A stretch of 64,000 bases of DNA from CALDTK01 sp965215115 (GTDB lineage: Bacteria; Bacteroidota; Bacteroidia; Chitinophagales; Saprospiraceae), in contig OZ244050.1 in NCBI GenBank assembly GCA_965215115.1, positions 3,968,001 to 4,032,000 of the forward strand, given 5' to 3'. Numbering within the stretch: position 1 is the stretch's first letter; each line of letters begins with the position of its first letter. Both the position numbers and the translations under genes were made by a program. Below the pieces are notes generated by a model that was given only the letters and a program-made list of their open reading frames with translations, did no database searches and was not told the origin of the DNA. Positions 38,423 to 47,221 of the stretch are shown piece by piece.

Positions 38423-38827
38423 ATGGCCCTCTCCAAGCGCTCCCGCGTCTCCGCGCAGTTTAACATGTCCAGCCTCACGGACATCATCTTCCTGCTGCTC
38501 ATCTTCTTCATGCTGACGAGCTCGCTCGTGGCGCCGAACGCGCTCAATCTCAAATTGCCCGGGAGCGCCAAGGACAACCAACCGCCGTCCGACAAGGAGA
38601 TCGACCAGGTGCTGGTGAAGGCGGACTGCGAGATGCTGTTCAACGGACAGGGCAAAGGGGCCGGGGGGCTGGAAACGGTTTTGCGGCAACGCGCCCGAGC
38701 CGACCGCAATTACTCGGTCCTGATCGCCTACGAGGCCAAGACCCCGACGGAGTGCGTCGTCACCGTCATGGACATCGCGCGCCGCCTCGACGTCAACGGC
38801 ATCCTGGCCTCGCCGAAGAGTCGCTGA
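38423..38827 (+). CDS. exbD: ExbD/TolR family biopolymer transporter (second copy)
   Basis: 134 residues (MALSKRSRVSAQFNM). It shares the SSLTDIIFLLLIFFMLTSS helix with the first ExbD but has a different periplasmic domain, so it is an older duplication rather than a recent copy. Paired ExbD genes behind one ExbB are common in Bacteroidota and may form a mixed dimer in the stator. A mini-hairpin with a reversed stem (GCG/CGC, loop GCAA, 38679-38692) encodes VLRQRAR inside it. Confidence 0.9.
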   Translation: MALSKRSRVSAQFNMSSLTDIIFLLLIFFMLTSSLVAPNALNLKLPGSAKDNQPPSDKEIDQVLVKADCEMLFNGQGKGAGGLETVLRQRARADRNYSVLIAYEAKTPTECVVTVMDIARRLDVNGILASPKSR

Positions 38828-38895
38828 CCGCGGCGGTGGATATTCTCAACCCCCGGTCCGATACTTCGCGGCCGACCCCCAAACGTTAGTTCGAC

Positions 38896-39897
38896 ATGCA
38901 GACCATCGGCACGTACTCCTACGAGGAGCGCTACAAGAAGCGCAGCAAAGCCATCGCCATCGCGGGCGGGGCCATCATCCTGTTCCTGATGCTGTTCCCC
39001 TTCCTCACTTACCCCGTGCCGCCGCTCGGGCAGGAGGGCATCCTCGTCAACCTCGGCGTCATCGACTTCGGGCAGGGCGAGGAGAACGGCGCCGCCGCCG
39101 CCGCCCCGATCGCGGAGCAGGCCCAGGAGGAGTCGAGCGTCGCCGAGCCCGTCGAGGAGCCCGAGCCCGAGATCACCCCGGAGCCTGTCGAAGCCACGCC
39201 CCCGCCCGCCGTCGAAGAGCGCCGCGAGCCCGTGAAGCCAGCGGCCACCCCCGACCCGGACCTCCTGCGCCAACAAAACGAGGCCGCCCTGGCGCTGCGC
39301 GAGCGCCTGCATGCCGAACGCCGCGCCAACGACGCCCGCGCCACCCAGGCCGCCGCCGAGCGGGCCGAGCGCGCCGAGCAAGCCGCACGCGCCGCCCAGC
39401 AGCGCGCCGCAGCCGAGGCCGAGGCCCGTCGCCAGGCCGAGGCCAAGGCCGCCGCCGATCGCCGCGCCGCCGCCGAGGCGAAGGCCGCCGCCCTCAAGGC
39501 CTCCACGGGGAGTCTCTTCAACGGTGGCGAAGGCAACGGCGGCGGGAAGGGCAACACCGGCAAGGCCGGCAACCAGGGCGACGCCAACGGCGACCCGAAC
39601 GCCGGTGCCCTCCGCGGCCTCGGCACCGGCAGCGTCGGCGGTGGCCTCCAGAGCCGCGGCGTGATCTCGAGCCCCAAGATCAGCGACAGCTCCCAGGAGG
39701 CCGGTAAGGTCGTGATCACAGTCTGCGTGGACGCGAGCGGGAAGGTGTCCAAGGCCGACTACACCCAGCGCGGCTCCACGACCTCGAGCCCGCGCCTGGT
39801 CGAACTCGCGCGCCGCAACGCCAGCAACTACAAGTTCACCCCAGGGTCCACCGACCAGCAGTGCGGTGTGATCGTCTACGATTTCGTGGTCCAGTAG
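38896..39897 (+). CDS. tonB: TonB-like energy transducer
   Basis: 333 residues. An N-terminal cytoplasmic tail and one membrane helix (~24-42, AIAIAGGAIILFLMLFPFL) precede a Pro/Glu-rich stretch, a long Ala/Glu/Arg helical or coiled-coil spacer (~120-205) and a Gly/Asn-rich linker. A C-terminal TonB-like fold contains GKVVITVCVDASGKVSKADYTQRGSTT. It would span the periplasm and pass ExbBD-derived energy to outer-membrane receptors. Last gene of the exbB-exbD-exbD-tonB cluster. The low-complexity coiled spacer resembles TolA, but the C-terminal domain reads as TonB. Confidence 0.87.
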   Translation: MQTIGTYSYEERYKKRSKAIAIAGGAIILFLMLFPFLTYPVPPLGQEGILVNLGVIDFGQGEENGAAAAAPIAEQAQEESSVAEPVEEPEPEITPEPVEATPPPAVEERREPVKPAATPDPDLLRQQNEAALALRERLHAERRANDARATQAAAERAERAEQAARAAQQRAAAEAEARRQAEAKAAADRRAAAEAKAAALKASTGSLFNGGEGNGGGKGNTGKAGNQGDANGDPNAGALRGLGTGSVGGGLQSRGVISSPKISDSSQEAGKVVITVCVDASGKVSKADYTQRGSTTSSPRLVELARRNASNYKFTPGSTDQQCGVIVYDFVVQ

Positions 39898-39934
39898 GGG
39901 TGCGGTAGCGGAGTGGCGGCGCTTCTTTGCGGTC

Positions 39935-41272
39935 ATGAAGATGACCTACGGCGAGACGGTCGACTACCTCTTCGGCCTGCTGCCGATGTACCAGCGCACC
40001 GGCGCTTTCGTCGGTAAGTTTGATCTCGCCAAGACCTACGCGCTGCTCGAGGTCCTGGGCGATCCCCACCGCGGGCGGGCCTTCGTCCACGTGGCCGGCA
40101 CCAACGGCAAGGGTTCGGTGAGTCACGCGATCGCGACGCTGTGCACTTCGATGGGTCTGAAGACGGGCCTCTACACGAGCCCGCACTACGTCGACTACCG
40201 CGAGCGCATCCGCATCGACGGGCAGATGGTCGAGGAGGCCTTCGTCGTCGATTTCGTCGACGCGCACCGAGACCTCATCGAGCGGACCGGCGCGTCATTC
40301 TTCGAGTTCACTGTCGCGATGGCCTTCGCCTACTTCGCGGAGCGAGACTGCAACATCGCCGTGGTCGAGGTGGGGATGGGCGGGCGCCTGGACTCCACCA
40401 ATGTCATCAAGCCGCTCCTGTCCGTAATTACGAACATTGGCCTGGACCACACAGAGGTCCTCGGCGAGACGCTCGAGTTGATCGCCGCCGAGAAGGCAGG
40501 CATCATCAAGCCCGGTGTCCCCGTGCTCGTCGGTCGGCACCAGGACGAAACCTGGCCGGTGTTCGAGCGTTTTGCCGAAAGGCTCAACAGTCCCCTGCGC
40601 CTCGCCGGTGAGCTGGTCCAGATGCACGAGGACGAAGCCGCTTTCCGCTTCCGGGTCGCCCCCGCGGGAGAGGACGAGCCGTGGGGTGTTTTGGCGAAAG
40701 CCGACCTCAGCATCCGCGGGCCTTTCGCACAGGAGAACGTCACGACGGCACTCGCGGCCTTTGCGATCCTGCGCGAGGTCTACCCCGGGCTCACGCAGGT
40801 GCCGGACTACCGGGTGCTCACTCGCATGGAGGAGTTGTCGGGCTACCGCGGTCGTTACGTCGGCTTTCGCCAAAACGAGCAGTCCGCGCGCGTTATCGCC
40901 GACGCAGGCCACAATCCGGACGGCTGGGCGGGCATCGTCCCGGCCGTGGTCGCAGGGGCCGGGGGCGAGCACGTACACGTGGTCTGCGGCTTTGTCAAAG
41001 GCAAAAAACCCGAGCAATTCACCTCGCTCTGGCCCGCCGGTACCACCTTCTACATCGGTCAACTCGACCTCCCACGCGCCCAACCCCTCGCAGAAACCCT
41101 GGCCCACCTAAGCGACAGCGGACCGTCCGTCACTACGTACGCCACCATCGCCGAGGCCTACGCAAGCGCCCAAAGCGCCGCCGCCGCCCACGAACTCATC
41201 TTCGTCGGCGGCAGCAGCTTCGTCGTAGGAGAATGGATGGGAGAGTTAAAGAGATTTAAAGTGAAAAGTTGA
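39935..41272 (+). CDS. folC: bifunctional folylpolyglutamate synthase / dihydrofolate synthase
   Basis: 445 residues. ATP-binding loop VHVAGTNGKGSVSH (~51-64), Mur-ligase-like VEVGMGGRLDSTNVI (~145-159), NIGLDHTEVLGETLELIAAEKAGIIK, and a C-terminal DAGHNPDGW motif are all typical of FolC. It adds glutamate to dihydropteroate and to folates in the cytoplasm. Three mini-hairpins fall in the coding region (40570, 40689, 40862) and encode FAERLN, VLAKAD and GFRQNE. The last ten or so codons lie in a heptamer repeat arm, so the C-terminal tail is repeat-encoded. Confidence 0.95.
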   Translation: MKMTYGETVDYLFGLLPMYQRTGAFVGKFDLAKTYALLEVLGDPHRGRAFVHVAGTNGKGSVSHAIATLCTSMGLKTGLYTSPHYVDYRERIRIDGQMVEEAFVVDFVDAHRDLIERTGASFFEFTVAMAFAYFAERDCNIAVVEVGMGGRLDSTNVIKPLLSVITNIGLDHTEVLGETLELIAAEKAGIIKPGVPVLVGRHQDETWPVFERFAERLNSPLRLAGELVQMHEDEAAFRFRVAPAGEDEPWGVLAKADLSIRGPFAQENVTTALAAFAILREVYPGLTQVPDYRVLTRMEELSGYRGRYVGFRQNEQSARVIADAGHNPDGWAGIVPAVVAGAGGEHVHVVCGFVKGKKPEQFTSLWPAGTTFYIGQLDLPRAQPLAETLAHLSDSGPSVTTYATIAEAYASAQSAAAAHELIFVGGSSFVVGEWMGELKRFKVKS

Positions 41273-41342
41273 AAGTTGGCTCAACGCAGTGCGCGGCGTT
41301 CGCAAAGCCACTTTTCACTCTCCACTCTACTCTTTCAAACTT
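41240..41342. repeat. facing inverted heptamer arrays between convergent folC and thioredoxin-like genes
   Basis: Left arm (41240-41279: GGGAGAGTTAAAGAG, GTGAAAAGTTGAAAGTTGG) and right arm (41308-41342: CCACTTTTCACTCTCC, CTCTTTCAAACTTTTAC) are complementary in blocks. They could fold into a long hairpin serving both converging genes as a terminator. The left arm overlaps the end of folC. Confidence 0.65.
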
Positions 41343-41867
41343 TTACTTCCCCGCCGCCTGCTTCATCTCCCCCAAAATCGCGTCGGCGTCCTTGAAGCCC
41401 GGGCTGATCATGATGCGCTCCATGTTGCCGTTGAGGTACACGACGCTCGGGTAGCTGAGGCGACCGTCGAGCAAGGAGGCTGCCAGGGTGTGGACGCCGC
41501 GCTGGCCGGTCTTCTGGAAGGTGAAGGTGTTGCCGTCGTAGACGATGTCCTCCTTCTGCTCGGCGTCGAACTTGACGGCGTAGAAGTTGTCGGCCACGAA
41601 CTGGACCACTTTCGGGTCCTTGAACGTAGTCTGGTCCATGCGCTTGCACCACCCGCACCAGTCGGTGTAGACGTCGATGAGGAGGGGCTTCGGATTGGCC
41701 TTGGTGGCCTTGACGGCCTGGTCCCAGGTCATCCACTGGATGTCGGCCGCCGCGTAGGCCGCGGCGTCGACGGCGGTAGGGGCGGGCGAGGTGGCGTTGA
41801 TCGTGGTGTAGGCGACGCCGGCGGTGGCGACCACGCCCACGGTAAGGGCAATGAGGAGACGGCTCAT
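41343..41867 (-). CDS. exported thioredoxin-fold protein
   Basis: 174 residues from ATG 41867 (MSRLLIALTVGVVATAGVAYTT), which places a signal peptide or membrane anchor at the N-terminus; further upstream in-frame ATGs exist. The redox motif WCGWC lies in IDVYTDWCGWCKRMDQTTFKD, followed by VKFDAEQKE and a cis-Pro segment LSYPSVVYL, as in the DUF255/thioredoxin_7 group. Probably a periplasmic thiol reductase or disulfide-handling protein; the partner is unknown. It is convergent with folC. Confidence 0.85.
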   Translation of the reverse strand: MSRLLIALTVGVVATAGVAYTTINATSPAPTAVDAAAYAAADIQWMTWDQAVKATKANPKPLLIDVYTDWCGWCKRMDQTTFKDPKVVQFVADNFYAVKFDAEQKEDIVYDGNTFTFQKTGQRGVHTLAASLLDGRLSYPSVVYLNGNMERIMISPGFKDADAILGEMKQAAGK

Positions 41868-42021
41868 GGTGAGGGAGGGTTTTGAGAGCATCAAAGTTGG
41901 GTACAAATAACGTGCTGTGCTGTTAAGTGGATGTCATCGATCGTGGGGGTCTGTCACAAGCTGACACCCCGGCCGTTTAGCGCTCCGAATCTGATTACTT
42001 TCGCCGCCCGAAACCGCAGCC

Positions 42022-42663
42022 ATGAAGCTTGCTCTCCTCCTCGTCGCTGGGCTCCTGCCCGCCATTTCCTTCGCCCAAATGGACTCGCTCTCCTACAACT
42101 TAGGCATCTTGCTCGCCAACTCCGTGCAGTCGCAGGGCCTCCCCGTGACCAACGCCGACGACTTCGTCAAGGGCTTCAAGGCCACCCTCGACGGCAAGAC
42201 CACGCCGGCCGACCTCAACAAGGCCCAGAACGCCATCCAGAACCACATGCAACAAGCCGAAATGTCTAAGTCACAAGCTTCCAAGTCCGAAGGGACCGCC
42301 TTCCTCGCCAAGAACGGCCAGCGCCCCGAGGTCACCACCACCGCCTCCGGGCTGCAGTACGAGGTGATCCAGAAGGGCGAGGGCGAGAGCCCCAAGGCGA
42401 CCGACAAGGTCACCGTCCACTACACCGGTAAGAACCTCGACGGCTCGGTGTTCGACTCGAGCGTCGAGCGCGGCACGCCCGCCACCTTCGGGCTCAACCA
42501 GGTGATCGCCGGCTGGACCGAGGGCGTCCAACTCATGAAGCCCGGGGCCACCTACCGCTTCTACATCCCGAGCGACCTCGCCTACGGCGAGCGCGGCGCC
42601 GGCAGCGACATCGCGCCGGGTGCGACGCTGATCTTCGACGTGGAGCTGATCTCGGTTAATTAG
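42022..42663 (+). CDS. FKBP-type peptidyl-prolyl cis-trans isomerase
   Basis: 213 residues. Signal peptide MKLALLLVAGLLPAISFAQ, an N-terminal helical dimerisation region typical of FkpA/Mip proteins (LSYNLGILLANSVQSQG, ~22-80), then the FKBP domain: TASGLQYEVIQKGEG, VTVHYTGKNLDGSVFDSS, FGLNQVIAGWTEGVQLM, IPSDLAYGERGAG. It is expected in the periplasm as a proline isomerase/chaperone. Its stop is fused to a palindromic GGGTCTAG repeat, followed by trmD. Confidence 0.93.
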   Translation: MKLALLLVAGLLPAISFAQMDSLSYNLGILLANSVQSQGLPVTNADDFVKGFKATLDGKTTPADLNKAQNAIQNHMQQAEMSKSQASKSEGTAFLAKNGQRPEVTTTASGLQYEVIQKGEGESPKATDKVTVHYTGKNLDGSVFDSSVERGTPATFGLNQVIAGWTEGVQLMKPGATYRFYIPSDLAYGERGAGSDIAPGATLIFDVELISVN

Positions 42664-42691
42664 GGTCTAGGGGTCTAGACCCTCTAGACCC
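42663..42691. repeat. palindromic GGGTCTAG repeat
   Basis: GGGTCTAG, then GGGTCTAGACCC, then TCTAGACCC form a nested inverted repeat filling most of the gap between the FKBP and trmD genes. The same octamer recurs as a direct array near 52391. It could act as a terminator hairpin, but there is no T tract. Confidence 0.7.
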
Positions 42692-42702
42692 ATCTTCGAA
42701 GC

Positions 42703-43380
42703 ATGCGCATCGACATCATCACCCTCCAGCCGCAGTTGCTCGACAGTGCCTTCGCGCACTCGATCCTGAAGCGGGCGCAGGAAAAGGGTCTGCTGGAGGT
42801 CGTGGTGCACGATCTGCGTCCGTACGGGAGCGGGAAGCACCAGGTGTTGGACGACTATGCTTACGGCGGGGGCGCCGGGATGGTGATGAAGCTCGAGCCC
42901 CTCGTGGACCTCACGGAACAGCTGCAGGCCCAGCGCAGCTACGACGAGGTCATCTTCTTGACGCCCGACGGTGAGACGCTGCGGCAGCCACGGTGCAATG
43001 CACTCAGCTTGCGCCAAAACCTCCTGCTCGTCTGCGGTCACTACAAGGGAATCGACCAGCGGTACCGCGACCACTTCGTAACGCTCGAGCTGAGCATCGG
43101 GGACTACGTGCTCAGCGGTGGTGAGTTGGCGGCGGCGGTGCTGACCGATGCCCTAAGCCGCCTCCTGCCGGGCGTGCTCAACGACGAGACGAGCGCGCTG
43201 ACGGACTCCTTCCAGGATGACCTGCTCGCCCCGCCGGTGTACACGCGGCCGCGGGAGTTCCGCGGGTGGGAAGTGCCGGAGGTCCTGTGTAGCGGACACG
43301 CGGAGAACATCGAGCTCTGGCGATACGAGCAGGCGCTGAAACGGACGCAAGAGCGCCGGCCCGATCTGCTGAGTGATTGA
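42703..43380 (+). CDS. trmD: tRNA (guanine-N1-)-methyltransferase
   Basis: 225 residues, the expected TrmD length. MRIDIITLQPQLLDS at the start, YGGGAGMVMKLEP, FLTPDGETLRQ, the knotted SAM-binding region (CGHYKGIDQRY, SIGDYVLSGGELAA) and the C-terminal YTRPREFRGWEVPEVL are diagnostic. It methylates G37 at N1 in tRNAs reading CNN codons, preventing frameshifts. A mini-hairpin (43006-43019) encodes LRQNLL just before the active-site GHYKG. Confidence 0.96.
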   Translation: MRIDIITLQPQLLDSAFAHSILKRAQEKGLLEVVVHDLRPYGSGKHQVLDDYAYGGGAGMVMKLEPLVDLTEQLQAQRSYDEVIFLTPDGETLRQPRCNALSLRQNLLLVCGHYKGIDQRYRDHFVTLELSIGDYVLSGGELAAAVLTDALSRLLPGVLNDETSALTDSFQDDLLAPPVYTRPREFRGWEVPEVLCSGHAENIELWRYEQALKRTQERRPDLLSD

Positions 43381-43514
43381 GAGAGGTAAGCTCGGGATTC
43401 GGAGTGGCTCCTGAGCGCAAGGCACCCCGGCGGAGTCGCGCGCGGGGCGTACAGTGCCCCCGCTGTATACTTGCACTCCCCCGACCGACCGCAAGCCAGC
43501 GCCAACCCTCCTTC

Positions 43515-45059
43515 ATGAACTACCGCGCCCCCCAGCGCCCGCCCGTCGGCATCGACGACATGGCGCTCTACGTCCCGCGGCACTACCTGCCCATCGTCGA
43601 CCTCGCCGAGGCGCGCGGGATCGAGCCGGACAAACTGCGGCTCGGCCTCGGCCTGGAGGCCATGTCCCTGCCGGACACCTTCGAGGACGCAGCCACCTTG
43701 GCCGCGAACGCGGTCTACGAACTCATCGAGCGCAGTGGCCTGCGACCGCAAGCGATCGGGCGGCTCTACCTCGGGACCGAGAGCGCCCTCGACGGCGCGA
43801 AGCCGACGGCCACCTACGTACTGGAGTCCCTGCGCAACGTCTACAAGGCCGAGCACGGGGCCGACTGCCTGGACCACTGTGACGTCGTCGACCTGACCTT
43901 CGCCTGCATCGGCGCGGTGGACGCCCTCCTCACGACCGTAGACTGGGTAAAGGCCGGCGAGGGTCGCGTCGGGATCGTGGTCGCCAGTGATGTCGCGAAG
44001 TACGAACTCGGTTCGACCGGGGAGTACACACAGGGCGCCGGCGCGGTGGCGCTGCTCGTGCGCGAGCACCCGCGGCTGTTGGCCCTCCTGCCGGACGTAG
44101 GGGTCTGCTCGCGCGGGGTGCACGACTTCTTCAAGCCCGTACGTCAGGTCAGGCGCGTCGACATGGTGACCGAGGTCCTGGAGTTGCTCGAGGCCCAGCG
44201 ACCGCAGGTTTTGGCGAAAGCCGACCTCGCCGACGGGGGAAGACTCCTCGATGCACACGGCGACGACTTCGCCCAGACCGGCGTCCTCGACGCGAACGAC
44301 GAGTCCATCGGCGTCCACACGATGACCCCGACCTTCGACGGGCCGTACAGCAACGCACAGTACCAGGCCCGCGTGCGGAGCGCCTACGATCACTACGTGC
44401 GCCTGTCCGAGACGCCCCCCGACCAGCAGCCGCTGTTTGGCTGGGAGCGCGTCGTGGTGCACCTCCCCTACGCCGCCCACGGCCGCCGGATGCTGGTCGA
44501 ACTCTTCGTCCTCGAGTTGTTGCGCCAGGGCGTCTGGGACGATCTCGCGGCCAGTGCCAAGCTCAGGCCCGCCCCCACCGAGACCAGCGGCGAGGCCTGG
44601 GACGCGTACCTACGCACGGTCGGGAAGTCGAGCCTGTACAAAAGCTACGTCGAGCAACAGCTCGCGGGCACGGCCGACGCCTCGGCGCTGGTGGGCAACC
44701 TCTACACCGGGTCTATCTTCCTGGCGCTGATGAGTACGCTGGCGCGTGCGGCGGAGCAGGAGTCGGGCCTTGTCGGCAAAACCTTTGGTTTCATGGCCTA
44801 CGGCTCGGGGTCGAAGAGTAAAGTCTTCGCGGGCGTCGTGCGGGCGGAGTGGCGGGCGGTGGTGGACCGGTGGCGGCTCTTCGCGCAACTCGGGGCCCGC
44901 ACGCCGATCGACTACGAGCGCTACGAGCGTTTGCACCGCGGGCGGCTGGTCGAACCGCTGGCCGAGCCGTCGGGCGTCTTCGCGCTGGACCGTATAGAGA
45001 CGGAAGGCAACAAGAGAGGCGCGCGCTACTACCGTTTTGCCGAAAGGCGCGAAGACTAG
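43515..45059 (+). CDS. mvaS: hydroxymethylglutaryl-CoA synthase family protein
   Basis: 514 residues from ATG 43515 (MNYRAPQRPPVGIDDMALYVP). HMG-CoA synthase signatures: GLGLEAM, FEDAATLAANA with the general-base Glu, nucleophilic Cys in DLTFACIGAVDAL (~137), the later VVVHLPYAAHGRRML histidine motif and GSGSKSKVF. It condenses acetoacetyl-CoA with acetyl-CoA to HMG-CoA, the entry to the mevalonate route. It is longer than typical bacterial enzymes; a long insert surrounds VLAKADLADGGRLL, encoded partly by an exact mini-hairpin (44209). Two further copies lie at 44767 and 45035, the last encoding the C-terminal FAERRED. The end overlaps the convergent gene by 4 bases. Confidence 0.88.
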   Translation: MNYRAPQRPPVGIDDMALYVPRHYLPIVDLAEARGIEPDKLRLGLGLEAMSLPDTFEDAATLAANAVYELIERSGLRPQAIGRLYLGTESALDGAKPTATYVLESLRNVYKAEHGADCLDHCDVVDLTFACIGAVDALLTTVDWVKAGEGRVGIVVASDVAKYELGSTGEYTQGAGAVALLVREHPRLLALLPDVGVCSRGVHDFFKPVRQVRRVDMVTEVLELLEAQRPQVLAKADLADGGRLLDAHGDDFAQTGVLDANDESIGVHTMTPTFDGPYSNAQYQARVRSAYDHYVRLSETPPDQQPLFGWERVVVHLPYAAHGRRMLVELFVLELLRQGVWDDLAASAKLRPAPTETSGEAWDAYLRTVGKSSLYKSYVEQQLAGTADASALVGNLYTGSIFLALMSTLARAAEQESGLVGKTFGFMAYGSGSKSKVFAGVVRAEWRAVVDRWRLFAQLGARTPIDYERYERLHRGRLVEPLAEPSGVFALDRIETEGNKRGARYYRFAERRED

Positions 45060-45721
45060 CGGCGCGGGCGGTACGTGAGGCCGACGGTAGGGCGGAGCGA
45101 GATGTCGTTCGTGCGGAAGTGCTCCCGCTCGGCGACGATGCCGTGCAAACCGCCGGCGAGGTAGACGTCGAGGCGCTTACTGAAGCGGTGCGAGACGCCG
45201 AGGCGCGCCATGTACGCGCCTCCGAAAGTGCTGAATGCTTGCGCATTACTAACCAGCGTGTTGATGTGCTGGTAGCCGCCGCCCAAGCCCAGTTCTACGA
45301 AGAAGGCCTTCTTGAACCAAGGATCGTTGCCCCAGGTAGGACAGTCGCAGTCGCCCTGCATGTCGAAGAGGAAGGCGCGGTAGTTGAGCATCGCCGTCGC
45401 GGTCCACTGGTCGACGGCCGATGCAGGGGTCTCGTTGTCCGTCGGCGCTACGTGACCGTCTACGCGCACCCCGTAGAACGCGCGCAGGCCCGGGATACGG
45501 CGCATCGCACTGAGGCCTACGTAGGGCGCGAACGTCGCCTGCCTGGCGCCGTCGCGCAGCGGCACGGGTCCGGCGTCACTCCCGTCGCGCCGGTAGGCCG
45601 GCCGCAGATCGAGCCCACCCTCCACGTTAAATTCGTACTCACGCGGCTGGCGGAAGTCCTGCGCGGCCACGCCGTACCACAGTGTCGTAAGACCGATCAG
45701 GAGCGTCAGGCGTTGCAACAT
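45056..45721 (-). CDS. putative outer-membrane beta-barrel protein
   Basis: 221 residues. Signal peptide MLQRLTLLIGLTTLWYGVAAQ, then alternating polar/aromatic strands (FAPYVGLSAMRRI, AFFVELGLGGGYQHIN, GGAYMARLGVSHRF, RLDVYLAGGLHGIV) ending SLRPTVGLTYRPRR, the pattern of a small 8-10 strand outer-membrane barrel. I do not recognise a named family. A GTG two codons upstream is an alternative start. It is convergent with the HMG-CoA synthase gene and divergent from rimO. Confidence 0.7.
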   Translation of the reverse strand: MLQRLTLLIGLTTLWYGVAAQDFRQPREYEFNVEGGLDLRPAYRRDGSDAGPVPLRDGARQATFAPYVGLSAMRRIPGLRAFYGVRVDGHVAPTDNETPASAVDQWTATAMLNYRAFLFDMQGDCDCPTWGNDPWFKKAFFVELGLGGGYQHINTLVSNAQAFSTFGGAYMARLGVSHRFSKRLDVYLAGGLHGIVAEREHFRTNDISLRPTVGLTYRPRR

Positions 45722-45804
45722 GCGCACTCAAACGTCAAACCGGTGCCCTCGTTGCGTGGACGCGTCGCGACACCCGCCCCGCCCCCCTACCTTCGCGCTC
45801 CGCT

Positions 45805-47178
45805 ATGAAGACCCGCACCCTCCGCCGCAACAAGGTCAACGTCATCACGCTGGGCTGCTCGAAGAACCTGGTCGACTCCGAGAACCTCATCACGCAGCTC
45901 AAGGCCAACGACTACGACGTGGCGCACGACACCGACCGCGAGGCGCAGGTCGTGATCGTCAACACCTGCGGCTTCATCGACCTCGCCAAGCAGGAGTCGA
46001 TCGACACGATCCTCGAGTACGCCGAGGAGAAGCGCGCCGGGCGGATCTCGAAGTTGTACGCCACGGGTTGCCTCACGCAGCGCTACCGCGACGAGCTGAG
46101 CGCCGAGATCAAGGAGGTAGACGGCTGGTTCGGGACGCTCGACATGCCGCACCTCCTGGCGACCCTCAAGGCCGACTACCAGAAGGACCTCATCGGCGAG
46201 CGCCTGCCGACCACGCCGCAGCACTACGCCTACCTCAAGATCAGCGAGGGCTGCAACCGGACGTGCTCCTTCTGCGCCATCCCCCTGATGCGCGGCAAGC
46301 ACGTGAGTCGCCCCATCGAGAGCCTCGTGGCCGAGGCCAGGCACCTCGCGGCGCTGGGCACCAAGGAGATCATGCTCATCGCCCAGGAGCTCACCTACTA
46401 CGGCCTGGACCTCTACCGCGAGCGCGCGCTGCCGCGGCTGCTCGAGGCGCTCAACGAGGTGGACGGCATCGAGTGGATCCGCCTGCACTACGCGTACCCG
46501 AGCAAGTTCCCGCTCGAGATCGTCGACGCCATCGCGCGCCTGCCGAAGGTTTGCAACTACCTCGACATGCCCCTGCAACACGCCTCCGATCGGGTGCTGT
46601 CCAACATGCGGCGCCAGATCACCCGCGCCGAGACCGAGGCGCTCATCAGTGAGATACGCCGCCGCGCCCCGGGGATCGCCATCCGCACGACGATGCTGGT
46701 GGGCTACCCCGGCGAGACCGAGGAGGACTTCGGGGAACTGTGCGACTTCGTGGAGCGGATGCGGTTCGAGCGCCTCGGGGTGTTCCAGTACAGCCACGAG
46801 GAGGACACCCGCGCCTACGACGTCGCCGACGACGTGCCCGCCGACGTGAAGGCGGAGCGCGCGCAGACCCTCATGGACCTCCAGCGCGAGATCAGTCTGG
46901 AGAAAAACGAGGGCCTTATCGGCAAAACCCTCCGCGTGCTGTTCGACCGCAGGGAGGGGGAGTTTTTCGTCGGCCGCACGGAGTACGACTCGCCCGAGGT
47001 CGACAACGAGGTCTTCGTATCGACCGAGGAGTACGTGCGCCTGGGTGACTTCGCGGAAGTCTTGATCACCGAGGCTACCGAGTACGATCTACACGGCACG
47101 CTCGAACCCGAAGCGCCGAGCCTCGTGGGGGAGGTATTGGAGACCGTCGGCAGGGCCGTGCGCCGCGTGCTGCAGTAG
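45805..47178 (+). CDS. rimO: ribosomal protein S12 methylthiotransferase
   Basis: 457 residues. UPF0004 domain with three cluster cysteines (TLGCSKNLVDSE, VNTCGFI, ATGCLTQRY), the radical-SAM motif CNRTCSFCAIP (~151-161), and a C-terminal TRAM domain. The opening TLGCSKN and the DMPLQHASDRVLSNMRR segment are typical of RimO, and IISEGCNR-type spacing separates it from MiaB. It methylthiolates an aspartate of ribosomal protein S12 using SAM and two iron-sulfur clusters. The pentaloop form of the mini-hairpin (46913-46927) encodes LIGKTLRV. Confidence 0.95.
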   Translation: MKTRTLRRNKVNVITLGCSKNLVDSENLITQLKANDYDVAHDTDREAQVVIVNTCGFIDLAKQESIDTILEYAEEKRAGRISKLYATGCLTQRYRDELSAEIKEVDGWFGTLDMPHLLATLKADYQKDLIGERLPTTPQHYAYLKISEGCNRTCSFCAIPLMRGKHVSRPIESLVAEARHLAALGTKEIMLIAQELTYYGLDLYRERALPRLLEALNEVDGIEWIRLHYAYPSKFPLEIVDAIARLPKVCNYLDMPLQHASDRVLSNMRRQITRAETEALISEIRRRAPGIAIRTTMLVGYPGETEEDFGELCDFVERMRFERLGVFQYSHEEDTRAYDVADDVPADVKAERAQTLMDLQREISLEKNEGLIGKTLRVLFDRREGEFFVGRTEYDSPEVDNEVFVSTEEYVRLGDFAEVLITEATEYDLHGTLEPEAPSLVGEVLETVGRAVRRVLQ

Positions 47179-47221
47179 CCGCCCGCCAACATCCGCGCGG
47201 TCTGGGGGTTGGGTAGGGCAT

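Noticed and set aside
47047..47061. GACTTCGCGGAAGTC inverted repeat in rimO
   Set aside because: No GTTTT flank and fully coding; consistent with chance in GC-rich sequence.
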